Part shown: positions 31,549 to 42,024 of the stretch, piece after piece
Position numbering within the stretch: position 1 is the stretch's first letter
Layout: every line of letters begins with the position of its first letter
Assembly (NCBI RefSeq): GCF_014203425.1
Contig: NZ_JACHJC010000001.1
Location: 2,542,001 to 2,606,000 of the forward strand
Length of the DNA: 64,000 bases
DNA from: Micromonospora echinospora
GTDB lineage: Bacteria; Actinomycetota; Actinomycetes; Mycobacteriales; Micromonosporaceae
Direction: 5' to 3'
Made by a program: the position numbers and the translations under genes
The notes under the pieces: generated by a model
Database searches by the model: none
The model's input: only the letters and a program-made list of their open reading frames with translations
Told to the model about the DNA's origin: nothing

Positions 31549-32415
31549 CTACGCCGCCACGTACCGGTCGAGGCAGCCGGGGCAGCAGAACCAGTGGTCA
31601 GTGCCGTCGATCTGCACGTGCGGGGTGTCCGGCCCGATCAGCACGGTCATTCCGCACACCGGGTCGATGGCCTGCTGGGGGAGCGCGACGGGCGTTGCGG
31701 GGGAGGAGGAGAGGCCGTCCACGCGGAGCGCCCGCACCACCTCGGCCATGATCGACAGCGCGATCTCCTGCGGTGAGCGCGCCCCGATCTCCAGCCCGGC
31801 CGGGGTCCGGACCCGGGCGCGTTCGGCGTCGGTCAGCGTCAGCTCGTCGAGCACCGCGGCGCCGCGGGTACGGCTGGCGACAAGCGCGATGTGGCCCACG
31901 CCGGCATCCAGCGCGGCGCGGATGGCGTCCTGCTCGCCCTTGCCGAGGCCGGCCACCACGACAGCTGTCGCGCCGGAGTGGTCACCGGACGTCACCACCT
32001 CGAAGTCGAGGAAGGCGGCCAGGGTGGCCACCGCCGCGCTGATCGGCGTGTCGCCCACCAGACCGAGCACGGGCGCGGGCAGCACCGGGCGCAGGAAGAT
32101 CTCCAGCGCGCCGCCCGAGTGGCACGGGTTGACCACGACCCGCGCTCCCGGGGTGTCGGGGAAGGCGGGCGCTCCGTCCGGCAGGACCCGCAGCAGCAAC
32201 GCGCTGCCGTCGCGGAGGGCGTCCAGGGCAGCCGCCCGCACCGAGTTCTCGGCGCACACTCCGCCGACGAAACCCTCGATGGTGCCGTCCGGCAGGATCA
32301 CGGCGTCGTCGCCGGGCCGGGCCGACGTCGGGTCCTGCGCCCGGACCACTGTGGCGTGCACGAACGGCGCGCGCGAGGCGGTCAGATCACGCGTACGGCG
32401 GGCGATCGTCGTCAT
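31549..32415 (-). CDS. coxF: CoxF: XdhC/CoxI-family protein with C-terminal YHS-type metal site
   Basis: 288 aa. An XdhC-type N-terminal region (VHATVVRAQDPTSARPGDDA, GTIEGFVGGVCAENSVR) and a Rossmann domain (PVLGLVGDTPISAAVATLA). The tail AIDPVCGMTVLIG ... HWFCCPGCLDRY is a YHS/TRASH-like module with four cysteines that may handle copper. XdhC proteins bind Moco and assist its sulfuration. AGGGAGG five bases before ATG 32415. Confidence 0.85.
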   Translation of the reverse strand: MTTIARRTRDLTASRAPFVHATVVRAQDPTSARPGDDAVILPDGTIEGFVGGVCAENSVRAAALDALRDGSALLLRVLPDGAPAFPDTPGARVVVNPCHSGGALEIFLRPVLPAPVLGLVGDTPISAAVATLAAFLDFEVVTSGDHSGATAVVVAGLGKGEQDAIRAALDAGVGHIALVASRTRGAAVLDELTLTDAERARVRTPAGLEIGARSPQEIALSIMAEVVRALRVDGLSSSPATPVALPQQAIDPVCGMTVLIGPDTPHVQIDGTDHWFCCPGCLDRYVAA

Positions 32416-32425
32416 GGCCACCTCC

Positions 32426-34812
32426 CTAGACCGGCGGGCGGGCGTTGCCGCGCATCGCGTCCCACACGCGTGAGGGCGTCAACGGCATGTCGGCATGCCG
32501 TACGCCGAAGGGTTCCAGGGCGTCGACGATCGCGTTGACGATCGCGGGCGGGGACCCGACGGTGGCAGACTCGCCCACGCCCTTCGCGCCGATCGGGTGG
32601 TGCGGGGACGGGGTGACGGTGAAGCCGGTCTCCCAGTCGGGCACCTCCAGCGCGGTCGGCAGCAGGTAGTCCATGAGCGACGCGCCGAGGCAGTTGCCGT
32701 CCTCGTCGAACGCGATCATCTCCATGAGGGCCATGCCGACTCCGTCGGCCAGCCCGCCGTGGACCTGCCCCTCGATGATCATCGGGTTGATCCGGGTGCC
32801 GCAGTCGTCGACGGCGATGAATCGGCGCACCTTGACCTGCGCGGTGCCGGGGTCGATGTCCACCACGCAGATGTACGCCCCGTGCGGATACGTCAGGTTC
32901 GACGGGTTGTAGCAGATCTGCGCCTCCAACCCGCCCTCGATGCCCTCGGGCAGGTCACCGGCGCCGTGGGCCCGCATCGCGATGTCCTGGATCGTCACGC
33001 TCTTGCCCGGGTCGCCCTTGACCCGGAAGGAACCCTTGTCCCACTCCAGGTCGGCGACCGAGACCTCCAGCATGCCGGAGGCGATGATCCGGGCCTTGTC
33101 GCGGACCTTGCGGGCGACCAGCGCCGCCGCGGCGCCGGAGACGGGGGTGGACCGGCTGCCGTACGTGCCGAGGCCGAACGGCGTGTTGTCGGTGTCGCCG
33201 TGCAGCACGTCGATGTCGTCCGGCGGAATGCCGATCTCCTCGGCGATGATCTGCGCGAACGTCGTCTCGTGCCCCTGGCCCTGGGACTGCACGCTGAGCC
33301 GGACCACCGCCTTGCCGGTCGGGTGCACTCGCAACTCGCAACCGTCGGCCATGCCCAGGCCGAGGATGTCCATGTCCTTGCGCGGGCCGGCGCCGACGGC
33401 CTCGGTGAAGAACGCGATCCCGATGCCCATCAGTTCGCCCCGGGCCCGCTTCTCCTGCTGCTCGCGCCGCAGGTCGGCGTAGCCGGCCATCTCCATCGCC
33501 AGCCGCATGGTCGGTTCGTAGTCGCCGGAGTCGTACACCCAGCCGGTCTTCGTCGTGTACGGGAACTGCTCCGGCCGGATGAAGTTCTTCAGCCGCAGCT
33601 CGGCCGGGTCCATGCCCAACTCGTCGGCGAGGCAGTCGACGATCCGCTCGACGAGGTAGACGGCCTCGGTGATGCGGAACGAACAGGCGTACGCCACGCC
33701 GCCGGGTGCCTTGTTGGTGAAGACCGCTGTCATCTTGCAGTACGCGGCCTCGATGTCGTAGCTGCCGGTGAAGACCCCGAAGAAGCCGGCCGGGTACTTC
33801 ACCGGGGCGGCGGTGCCGTTGAAGGCGCCGTGGTCGGCGAGGACGTTGGTGCGGATGGCCAGGATCTGGCCGTCGCGGGTCGCCGCGATCTCACCACGCA
33901 TGATGTAGTCGCGGGCGAAGCCGGTGCTGATCAGGTTCTCGAAGCGGTCCTCCATCCACTTCACCGGCTTCCCGGTGACGATCGACGCCACGATCGCGCA
34001 GACGTACCCCGGATAGATCGGCACCTTGTTGCCGAAGCCACCGCCGATGTCCGGCGAGATCACCTGGATCTTGTGCTCGGGAATCCCCGCCACCAGGGCG
34101 TAGAGGGTGCGATGCGCGTGCGGCGCCTGCGTGGTGGACCAGAGGCGCAGCTTGCCCTCGACGGCGTCGAAGTCGGCGACCGCCCCGCACGTCTCCATCG
34201 GCGCCGGGTGCACCCGGGGATAGACCAGGTCCTGGCTGACCACGACGTCCGCCCGGGCGAACACCGCCGCGGTGGCCGCTTCGTCGCCGGTCTCCCAGTC
34301 GAAGCAGTGGTTGTCGGTCTTGCCCTCCAGATCGTCGCGGATCACCGGGGCGTCCGGCTCCAGCGCGCGGCGGGCGTCGACGACCGGATCGAGGACGTCG
34401 TACTCGACGTCGATCAGCTCCAGCGCGTCCCGCGCCGCGTACCCGTCCTCGGCGACGACGAACGCCACCTCCTGACCCTGGAACCGCACCTTGTCGGTGG
34501 CGAGCACGGCCTGCACGTCGTTGGAGAGCGTCGGCATCCAGGCCAGACCCTGCTCGGCCAGCATCGCCCCGGTCACGACCGCCTTGACGCCGGGTGAGGC
34601 CTCGGCGGCGCTCGTGTCGATGCTCAGGATCCGCGCGTGCGCCACCGGCGAGCGGAGGATGGCCAGGTGCAGCATGCCGGGCAGCCGGACGTCGTCGACG
34701 AACCGGCCCCGGCCGCGCACGAACCGCGGATCCTCCTTCCGCAGCATGCGGCCGTATCCGACCGGCTTCTGGTCGTTGTCGTGGAAGGTGTCCACGCGCT
34801 CGTGCACGGTCG

Positions 34813-34816
<4 letters not shown>
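32426..34816 (-). CDS. coxL: Aerobic CO dehydrogenase large subunit, form I
   Basis: 796 aa. The molybdenum-copper active-site loop reads GGVAYACSFRITEAVYL, with AYACSFR (Cys at residue 378) the diagnostic form I motif; form II enzymes have AYRGAGR. Other Moco-contact motifs present are DIGGGFGNKVPIYPG, SQGQGHETTFAQIIAEE and GAKGVGESATVGSPPA. Oxidises CO to CO2. ATG overlaps the coxS stop (ATGA); the 124 upstream codons in the same frame are coxS shadow. An intact key Cys implies a working enzyme for CO as an energy source. Confidence 0.96.
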
Positions 34817-35361
<545 letters not shown>

Positions 35362-35363
35362 GA

Positions 35364-36236
35364 TCAGCTCCTCGCCCGTTCCACGGCCCGGCGCAGGGTC
35401 CGTCTCGTCAGCTCGTCGGCCAGGTGCCGCTTGTAGTCGGCGCTGCCCCGCTGGTCGGTGGCCGGCTCGCAGCTACGCGCGGCGATCGCACCGGCCTGCT
35501 CGAAGAGGCTTTCGCTGGGCGTCTGCCCGCGCAGCGCCGTGGAGATCTCCGGAATGCCCGTGGTGTTCGGGCCCACTGCGGCCAGACCGACCCGGGCGTC
35601 GGAGATCACGTCGCCGTCGAGCCAGACCGCCGCGCCGGCCGAGACCACCGCCCAGTCGCCGGCCCGGCGCTCCACCTTCTCGTAGGAGCTGCCGCAGCCG
35701 GGCCGCACCGGCAGCCGCACCTCGACCAGGATCTCCCCGTCACCGACGGCCGTCTCGTACGGCCCGACGTGGAACTCCTCCATGGACAGCACCCGTTCAG
35801 CGCCGCCCGGCCCGCGGATCACGCAGCTCGCGTCCAGGGCGGTGCAGACGGCGGAAAGGTCCTCCGACGGGTCCGCCTGGCACAGGGAGCCGCCCAGTGT
35901 GCCGCGGTTGCGCACGATCGGATCGGCGATCACCCGCTCGGCGTCGGCGAAGATCGGAAAGGCCGCCGTCAGGGTGGCGGACTCGAGCAGCTCCCGATGC
36001 CGGGTCAACGCGCCGATGCGCACCTCGCCGGGGCCCGCCTCGATGTAGCCGAGCTCGTCGTGGAGATCGTTGATGTCGATGAGATAGTCGAAACTGGCCA
36101 GCCGCAGCTTCATCATCGGCAGCAGGCTGTGCCCGCCAGCGATCAGCCGCGACGTGCTGCCCAGCCGTTCCATCAGGCTGATGGCGTGGTCCACACTGGT
36201 GGCTCGCTCGTACTCGAACGGGGCCGGCACCTGCAT
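35364..36236 (-). CDS. coxM: CO dehydrogenase medium (FAD) subunit
   Basis: 290 aa. FAD-binding motifs RLIAGGHSLLPMMKLRL and NRGTLGGSLCQADPSEDLSA, then the CODH flavoprotein C-terminal domain (WAVVSAGAAVWLDGD, VGLAAVGPNTTGI). First gene of the cox operon with strong GGAGGTG seven bases before ATG. The divergent XdhC gene starts about 120 bp away; the gap has a 22-bp dyad. Confidence 0.94.
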   Translation of the reverse strand: MQVPAPFEYERATSVDHAISLMERLGSTSRLIAGGHSLLPMMKLRLASFDYLIDINDLHDELGYIEAGPGEVRIGALTRHRELLESATLTAAFPIFADAERVIADPIVRNRGTLGGSLCQADPSEDLSAVCTALDASCVIRGPGGAERVLSMEEFHVGPYETAVGDGEILVEVRLPVRPGCGSSYEKVERRAGDWAVVSAGAAVWLDGDVISDARVGLAAVGPNTTGIPEISTALRGQTPSESLFEQAGAIAARSCEPATDQRGSADYKRHLADELTRRTLRRAVERARS

Positions 36237-36290
36237 ATCGCACCTCCGGAAGTCGTCAATGTGGTGCCGGCTCCCGCGGAAGTCAACGCC

Positions 36291-36312
36291 GACCTAAGCA
36301 AGTCCTTAGGTC
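36291..36312. promoter_or_regulatory. 22-bp dyad in the divergent cox/XdhC intergenic region
   Basis: GACCTAAG-CAAGTC-CTTAGGTC, perfect 8-bp arms with a 6-bp spacer, 55 bp from the coxM start and 41 bp from the GTG at 36353. Position and symmetry fit a regulator operator (for example the LysR at 27174), controlling both directions. Confidence 0.6.
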
Positions 36313-36352
36313 GCCGTTGACGGTGTCGCGGCCGCTCACGGATGGTGCGACT

Positions 36353-37426
36353 GTGCGAGACATCGTCGACGGGCTGACCGCGTGGCGTGCCGCCGGCGTC
36401 GGATTCGCCGTCGCGACAGTCGTCCGTACCTGGAAGTCGGCGCCCAGACCGCCGGGCGCGGCCATGGCGGTAGGCGCCGATGGTGAGGTCGTCGGCAGCA
36501 TCTCGGGAGGGTGCGTCGAGGGCGCGGTGTACGAGCTCTGCCGGGAGGCGATACGGACCGGCCGGGCCTGCACCGAGACCTATGGTGTCGGCGACGACGA
36601 CGCCTTCGAGGTGGGCCTGACCTGCGGTGGCACGATCGAGGTGCTGGTCCAGCCGGACGTCGTGCTGACCGAGCCCGACGCGGTGTTCGCCGCGATCCGG
36701 GCCGGTGCGCCGGTGGCGACCGCGTCGGCCGGGAATGCCCAGCTGGTGGTCTGGCCCGACCGGGTGGCCGGCACCCTCGGCGCCGCCGACCTGGACCGCG
36801 CGGTGGCGCGGCAGGTCGAGGGCATGCTCGCCCTCGGCAGCACCGGAACCATCCAGCTCGGTACGCGCGGGCAGCAGCGGCACGACGAGGTGTCCGTGTT
36901 CGTCCAGTCGTACCTGCCGCCACCACGGATGATCGTGTTCGGCGCGATCGACTTCGCCGTCGCGGTGGCCCGGATCGGCCGGTTCCTCGGCTATCACGTC
37001 ACGGTGTGCGACGCCCGTCCGGTGTTCGCCACCCGCAAGCGCTTTCCCGACGCCGACGACCTCGTCGTCCAGTGGCCGCACACGTACCTGGAGTCGACGG
37101 TCGTCGACGGGCGCACGGTGCTCTGCGTCCTCACCCACGACCCGAAGTTCGACGTCCCGCTGCTCGAGGTCGCCCTGCGCACCCGGGCCCGCTACATCGG
37201 CGCGATGGGCAGCCGCCGTACCCACGCCGACCGGCTGCGTCGCCTGCGCGAGGCGGGTGTCGACGAGGCCGCTCTCGCCCGGCTCTCCTCGCCGATCGGG
37301 CTCGACCTGGGGGCGCGGACGCCGGAGGAGACCGCCGTGGCGATCGCCGCCGAGTTCGTCGCCCTGGCCGCGGGAGGCTCCGGCCGACGGCTGACGGACC
37401 TCGACACCCCGATCCATCACCGCTGA
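36353..37426 (+). CDS. XdhC/CoxI-family Moco-handling protein
   Basis: 357 aa. N-terminal XdhC_CoxI domain (VRDIVDGLTAWRAAGVGFAV, GSISGGCVEGAVYELC, TCGGTIEVLVQP) and Rossmann XdhC_C domain (PPPRMIVFGAIDFAVAVARI, YIGAMGSRRTHADR, PIGLDLGARTPEETAVAIAA). Such proteins protect and sulfurate Moco for CODH/xanthine dehydrogenase-type enzymes. Divergent from coxM. GTG 36353 matches family starts; TTG 36317 and GTG 36323 are in-frame alternatives that come close to the dyad. Confidence 0.86.
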   Translation: MRDIVDGLTAWRAAGVGFAVATVVRTWKSAPRPPGAAMAVGADGEVVGSISGGCVEGAVYELCREAIRTGRACTETYGVGDDDAFEVGLTCGGTIEVLVQPDVVLTEPDAVFAAIRAGAPVATASAGNAQLVVWPDRVAGTLGAADLDRAVARQVEGMLALGSTGTIQLGTRGQQRHDEVSVFVQSYLPPPRMIVFGAIDFAVAVARIGRFLGYHVTVCDARPVFATRKRFPDADDLVVQWPHTYLESTVVDGRTVLCVLTHDPKFDVPLLEVALRTRARYIGAMGSRRTHADRLRRLREAGVDEAALARLSSPIGLDLGARTPEETAVAIAAEFVALAAGGSGRRLTDLDTPIHHR

Positions 37427-37446
37427 CCGGGCCGGCGGCGTACTCG

Positions 37447-38550
37447 TCACCCCCGGCTCAGGCCGAGTGCCTCGTCCACCCGGTCCAGCACCGTCACGTC
37501 GTCGTGGCCGACACCGCGCAGCAGGTCGATCGCGGTCGCCCGGATCTGCCCGACGATCATGGTGACCGGCAGCGGCGGATCGGTCCGCAGCAGGCCCGCG
37601 GCGATCCGGACCGCCTCCAGCGCCGCCGCGTCGGCCCGCTGCGCGTGCCGGTCGGCGTCGGCACCGGTGAGGTCGTGGGCCATGGCCTCACCAGCCGACC
37701 GTACGGCGGAAGTCAGCGCGCCGATCGCGGCGGCCAGCTCCGGCGGCGTGGCGGTGTGCCGGCGGGTCAGGGTCACGCCGGCCCGGGCCAGCACGCGGAT
37801 GTTGCGGGCGGCGTAGTCGAGTTGCCGCAGTGTGGCCTCCACCTCGACGAGCTTGCCCAGGTGCCGGCGGCGCAGTCCCAGCCGTAGCGTCTCGCCGGTG
37901 GCGAGCACCGCGGCCTGCATCTCGGCAACGCAGTCGTCCACCTGTCGCGCCCGGTCCAGCGCGGCGCGGGCGGCGTCCTCGTCGCAGCCGCGCAGCGCCG
38001 CGTTGACCTGGTCGAGCAGGTCGGCCAGGTCGGTGTAGCTGCGCCGGGCCTGGGCCACCAGTGGTGCCAGCGGGTCACGGGCGGCCATGAGCTGGCTGGC
38101 GGCAAGCGCCACGGCGCCGCCGATGAGCGCGTCGACGAAGCGGAACGGCATCAGCGTCCCGTTCGGCGCGGAAACCACGACCAGGTACATGGCCGAGACG
38201 CTGGCCTGCACGACCAGGGCGCGGCGGGCCCCGATCACCACGAGCGTCGTGGTGGTCAGCAGAAGCACCAGCAGGACCGTCTCGGTGCCCGGGCCCAGCG
38301 CGTACACCAGCAGCTCCGCGACGAGGACGGCGGCTGCCACGGCGAGCAGGATCTCGACGGTCTGCCGCAGCCGTCGACCGCGGGATTCGCCGAGCACGAC
38401 GAGCGCGGCGGTCGGCGCGAAGAACGGATCCGGGTGACGGATCACCACCGTCGCCACGATCCAGGCGACCACAGCGGCGGTGGTCAGCTCGACCACTGTC
38501 ATCCCGTCGCCACGCAACCGCGCGACGGCGTCGCGCACCCAGGTCCGCAC
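37447..38550 (-). CDS. FUSC-like membrane protein (aromatic acid exporter family)
   Basis: 367 aa. About six hydrophobic helices in residues ~20-180 (VVELTTAAVVAWIVATVVIR, PDPFFAPTAALVVLGESRGR) followed by a long cytoplasmic helical tail, the half-size layout of FUSC/YccS-type proteins. The motif FFAPTAALVVLG is a family landmark. Could export aromatic acids or other organic anions. GTG 38550 with GAGAGG ten bases upstream was preferred; ~77 further upstream codons are not family-like. Confidence 0.72.
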   Translation of the reverse strand: MRTWVRDAVARLRGDGMTVVELTTAAVVAWIVATVVIRHPDPFFAPTAALVVLGESRGRRLRQTVEILLAVAAAVLVAELLVYALGPGTETVLLVLLLTTTTLVVIGARRALVVQASVSAMYLVVVSAPNGTLMPFRFVDALIGGAVALAASQLMAARDPLAPLVAQARRSYTDLADLLDQVNAALRGCDEDAARAALDRARQVDDCVAEMQAAVLATGETLRLGLRRRHLGKLVEVEATLRQLDYAARNIRVLARAGVTLTRRHTATPPELAAAIGALTSAVRSAGEAMAHDLTGADADRHAQRADAAALEAVRIAAGLLRTDPPLPVTMIVGQIRATAIDLLRGVGHDDVTVLDRVDEALGLSRG

Positions 38551-38798
38551 CGGTGGTACCCCTCTCGCCGGGCGGGCCGCACCGGCCGCCGATTGATCTT
38601 CCGCGAGGAGGGCCACTACCCCGGCTGTGACCTGCTCAATCGCTCGGGTGGCGGGCGGAGGCAGGCGAGCCCCCGGGTCGGAGGTGGTGCCTGCTGTACC
38701 CGGGCTGGGCAGCCCGCTGGATGGTCCCCGTTCCTCCAGGTCAATAGCGTTTCTGGTGCGCGCAGCTCCTGCCGACGACACGGAGAGAGGCCACCAGA

Positions 38799-39548
38799 AT
38801 GGGACAGCCCGTCGAACCGGCGGTACGCGTCGAACAACTCACCCGCGTGTACGGCACCGGCCGCAACCAGGTGACCGCGCTCGCGGGCGTCGATGTCGGC
38901 TTCGGCCGGGGGACCTTCACCGCGGTGATGGGGCCCTCGGGCTCCGGCAAGAGCACGCTGTTGCAGATCGCGGCCGGGCTCGACCGCCCCACGAACGGCC
39001 GGGTGGTCGTCGGCGGCACCGACCTGTCCGGGCTGTCCGAGACGCGCCTGACCGAGCTGCGCCGTACCCGGATCGGGTTCGTCTTCCAGGCGTTCAACCT
39101 GATCGGCGCGCTCACCGTCGAGGAGAACATCGTGCTGCCCCTGCGTCTGGCCGGCGTGCGTCCGGACCGGGCCTGGCTGACCCACGTGGTCGAGCGGGTC
39201 GGCCTCGCCGACCGGCTGCACCACCGGCCGGCGGCGCTGTCCGGCGGCCAGCAGCAGCGGGTGGCGATCGCCCGGGCGTTGGCCACCCGCCCCGAGGTGA
39301 TCTTCTCGGACGAGCCCACCGGCGCCCTCGACTCGCGGACCGCGGCGGAGGTGCTGACGCTGTTGCGCGCGGTCGTGGACGAGCACGGGCAGACGGTGGT
39401 GATGGTGACCCACGACCCGATCGCCGCGTCGTACGCGGATCGGGTGCTCGTGCTGGCCGACGGCGCGATAGTCGCGGACCTCCCGCAGCTCGGAGCAGTC
39501 CGGATCGCCGAGCACCTGGCGTCGCTGGACGGGCGGGTCCTCCGATGA
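38799..39548 (+). CDS. ABC transporter ATPase, LolD/MacB type
   Basis: 249 aa. Walker A VMGPSGSGKSTLLQIAAGLD, Q-loop GFVFQAFNLIGALTVEEN, signature LSGGQQQRVAIARALATRP, Walker B VIFSDEPTGALDSRTAA, H-loop VMVTHDPIAASYADR. Partner of the FtsX-like permease encoded next (ATGA overlap); the pair likely expels a peptide, lipid or antibiotic. ATG start with GAGAGGC upstream. Confidence 0.92.
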   Translation: MGQPVEPAVRVEQLTRVYGTGRNQVTALAGVDVGFGRGTFTAVMGPSGSGKSTLLQIAAGLDRPTNGRVVVGGTDLSGLSETRLTELRRTRIGFVFQAFNLIGALTVEENIVLPLRLAGVRPDRAWLTHVVERVGLADRLHHRPAALSGGQQQRVAIARALATRPEVIFSDEPTGALDSRTAAEVLTLLRAVVDEHGQTVVMVTHDPIAASYADRVLVLADGAIVADLPQLGAVRIAEHLASLDGRVLR

Positions 39549-42016
39549 CCGGCCTCGCCGCCCGCCTGCTGCGGCACCGCACCGGCCCCGCCGCCGCGAC
39601 CCTGCTGGCCCTGATCGTCGGCGTGCTGATCCTGGTGGCGATGGGCACGCTCGTCGAATCAGGGCTGCGTTTCCGCCCGGAGCCGCGGCTCTGGGCGAGC
39701 GCCGACGTGGTCGTCGCCAACCGCACGATCAGCCACACGTTCCGGGAGTTCGACGGCGAGACCACCACGAGCACCGTGACGCTTCCCGAGGGCGGCACTG
39801 TGGACGCCGACCTGGTGGACCGGATCCGCCGGGTGCCGGGCGTCACTGCCGTCACCGGCGACGACAGGGTGCTGATCGGCTCACCCGCCGCCGTGGGACA
39901 CGGCTGGGACACGTACGTCTTCACCGGTCGTCCCCTCGCCGCCGGCGCCGCGCCCCGGACCGACGACGAGGTGGTGGTCGACAGCCGGTTGGGCGTGGCA
40001 CCCGGCGACCGCATCGAGTTGGTCGTGGGCGGGATCAACCGGTCGTACCGGGTGAGCGGAACCGTCGAGACCGGTACGGCGGGGGTGTTCTTCACCGACG
40101 CGCAGGCCGCGCGCCTGTCCGCCCACCCGGGCCGGGTGGACGCGATCGGCGTACGGATGGCGGCCGGCGCCGACCTCGGCGCGGTGCGCGAGATCGCGAC
40201 GGCGGCCGGCGCCACGACGTACGCCGGGAAGGACCGCGGGAAGGCCGAGCAGTCGGAGAACCAGGCCGCCCGGAGCTTGCTGGTCGAGGCCGGGTCGGCC
40301 TTCGGCGGGTACGTCGTCCTGCTGATCGTGTTCGTGGTGGCCGGCACCATCGGGCTGTCCGTCCGGCACCGTCGGCGTGACCTGGCGTTGCTGCGCGCGG
40401 TCGCCGCCACACCGGGGCAGGTGCGCCGCATGCTGGTTGCCGAGGCCGCGCTGCTCGCCCTGGCCGGCTCCGCGACCGGCGGCCCGGCCGGCCTGCTGGC
40501 GGCCCGCTGGGTGCACGGCGAACTGGTCGGGCGCGGGTTCGTGCCGGCCGGCTTCCCGATGGCCGGCGGTCTGTTCGCGGTGCCGGCCGCCATCGGTACG
40601 GCGGTCCTCGTGGCGGTGGTCGCCGCGCTGATCGCCGCACGCCGGGTCACCGCCATCAGGCCGATCGAGGCGCTCGGCGAGATCGCCGTCGAACCTCGGC
40701 GCAGCGGCCCGGTACGGCCGATCGCCGGCGTGCTGACGCTGATGGCGGCCGGCAGCTCCGGGGCGTTCACGCTCGGCGCCGCCGGGTCGGCCGGGGCGCT
40801 GGCCGGCGCGGTCGGCATGCTCTACCTGTTCGTCATCGCGGTGGCGCTGCTCGCACCGCACATCAACGCGTACGCGGCACGCCTGCTCACCCCGGTGCTG
40901 CCGCGCATCTGGCGGGCCGGCGGCTACCTGGCCGCGGCCAACCTACGGGCCAACGCGCAGGGCATGGCCACCGTCCTGACCGCCCTCGTGCTGTCCGTCG
41001 GGTTCGGCGGCTCGGTCTGGTTCCTGCAGGACAACCTGGAACGGCAGACCGCCACGCAGAGCAGCGCGGGAACGCTCGCCGAGCGGGTGCTCGTCGCTCC
41101 GGGCGGACTGCCGGCGGACGCGGCGCGGGAGATCCGCGAGGTGGCCGGGGTGCAGGCGGCCACCGGGGTACGCCGCACCCAGGTCGTGGTGCGGGCGCTC
41201 GGCGGCATCGAGCCGGTCGGCGCGCAGTTGGTCGACCCGGCGGACGTCACGTCGACGCTGGACCTCGCCGTGCACAAGGGCACCCTGGCCGACCTGCGCG
41301 CGGGTACCGTCGCCCTGTCCACGATGCAGGCGTCCTCGTCCGGCTGGGACGTCGGCGACAAGGCGAAACTCTGGCTGGGCGACGGCACCCCGGTCACGTT
41401 GAAGGTCATCGCCATCTACGACCGTGGCCTCGGCTTCGGCGACGTCACAGTGGCTGCCGAGACGGTCGCCGGGCACACGGCGGCGAACACCGTCGACGAG
41501 GTGCTGGTCCGCGGCGGCCCGGACGCCGACACCGCGTTGGCCACGTGGGCGGCGGCACGGCCCGGCACCGAGATTCTCGACGCCGCCACCCGTACGCGCC
41601 TGCTCAGCACCGATCTGGCGCTGGGCGCCTGGCTGAACCGGCTGCTGATCGGCGTGATGGTCGGGTACGCGGCGCTGGCGGCAGCCACCACGATGGTGAT
41701 GGCGGCGCTGGCCCGCCGCCGCGAGCTGGCATTGCTGCAACTCGTCGGGGTCACCCGCCGTCAGATTCGCGGAATGGTCCGGGCCGAACAGGCCGGGCTG
41801 CTCGGCACCGCGGTGCTGATCGGCGCGACGATCGCGGTGCTGACGCTGAGCGCGATCGTCAACGGACTGACCGGCAGCCCGATCCCGTACATCCCGCCGC
41901 TCGGGTGGGTGGCGGTGCTCGGCGGTACGACACTGCTGGCGTTGGCGAGCACGGTGTGGCCCGTCCGGCGGCTGCTCAGCGCTTCTCCGATCGACAACAT
42001 CGGCCTGAAGGAGTAG
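39545..42016 (+). CDS. FtsX-like ABC transporter permease
   Basis: 823 aa: an N-terminal helix, an extracytoplasmic domain (~40-230), three helices of an FtsX domain (SVRHRRRDLALLRAVAATPG), a central pair of helices, a second extracytoplasmic domain (~480-660) and a final FtsX domain (ALARRRELALLQLVGVTRRQ). The full-length duplicated layout is that of MacB/LolCE-like actinobacterial exporters. Ends 8 bp from the convergent MarR-fusion gene. Confidence 0.9.
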   Translation: MTGLAARLLRHRTGPAAATLLALIVGVLILVAMGTLVESGLRFRPEPRLWASADVVVANRTISHTFREFDGETTTSTVTLPEGGTVDADLVDRIRRVPGVTAVTGDDRVLIGSPAAVGHGWDTYVFTGRPLAAGAAPRTDDEVVVDSRLGVAPGDRIELVVGGINRSYRVSGTVETGTAGVFFTDAQAARLSAHPGRVDAIGVRMAAGADLGAVREIATAAGATTYAGKDRGKAEQSENQAARSLLVEAGSAFGGYVVLLIVFVVAGTIGLSVRHRRRDLALLRAVAATPGQVRRMLVAEAALLALAGSATGGPAGLLAARWVHGELVGRGFVPAGFPMAGGLFAVPAAIGTAVLVAVVAALIAARRVTAIRPIEALGEIAVEPRRSGPVRPIAGVLTLMAAGSSGAFTLGAAGSAGALAGAVGMLYLFVIAVALLAPHINAYAARLLTPVLPRIWRAGGYLAAANLRANAQGMATVLTALVLSVGFGGSVWFLQDNLERQTATQSSAGTLAERVLVAPGGLPADAAREIREVAGVQAATGVRRTQVVVRALGGIEPVGAQLVDPADVTSTLDLAVHKGTLADLRAGTVALSTMQASSSGWDVGDKAKLWLGDGTPVTLKVIAIYDRGLGFGDVTVAAETVAGHTAANTVDEVLVRGGPDADTALATWAAARPGTEILDAATRTRLLSTDLALGAWLNRLLIGVMVGYAALAAATTMVMAALARRRELALLQLVGVTRRQIRGMVRAEQAGLLGTAVLIGATIAVLTLSAIVNGLTGSPIPYIPPLGWVAVLGGTTLLALASTVWPVRRLLSASPIDNIGLKE

Positions 42017-42024
42017 GTGAGGTG

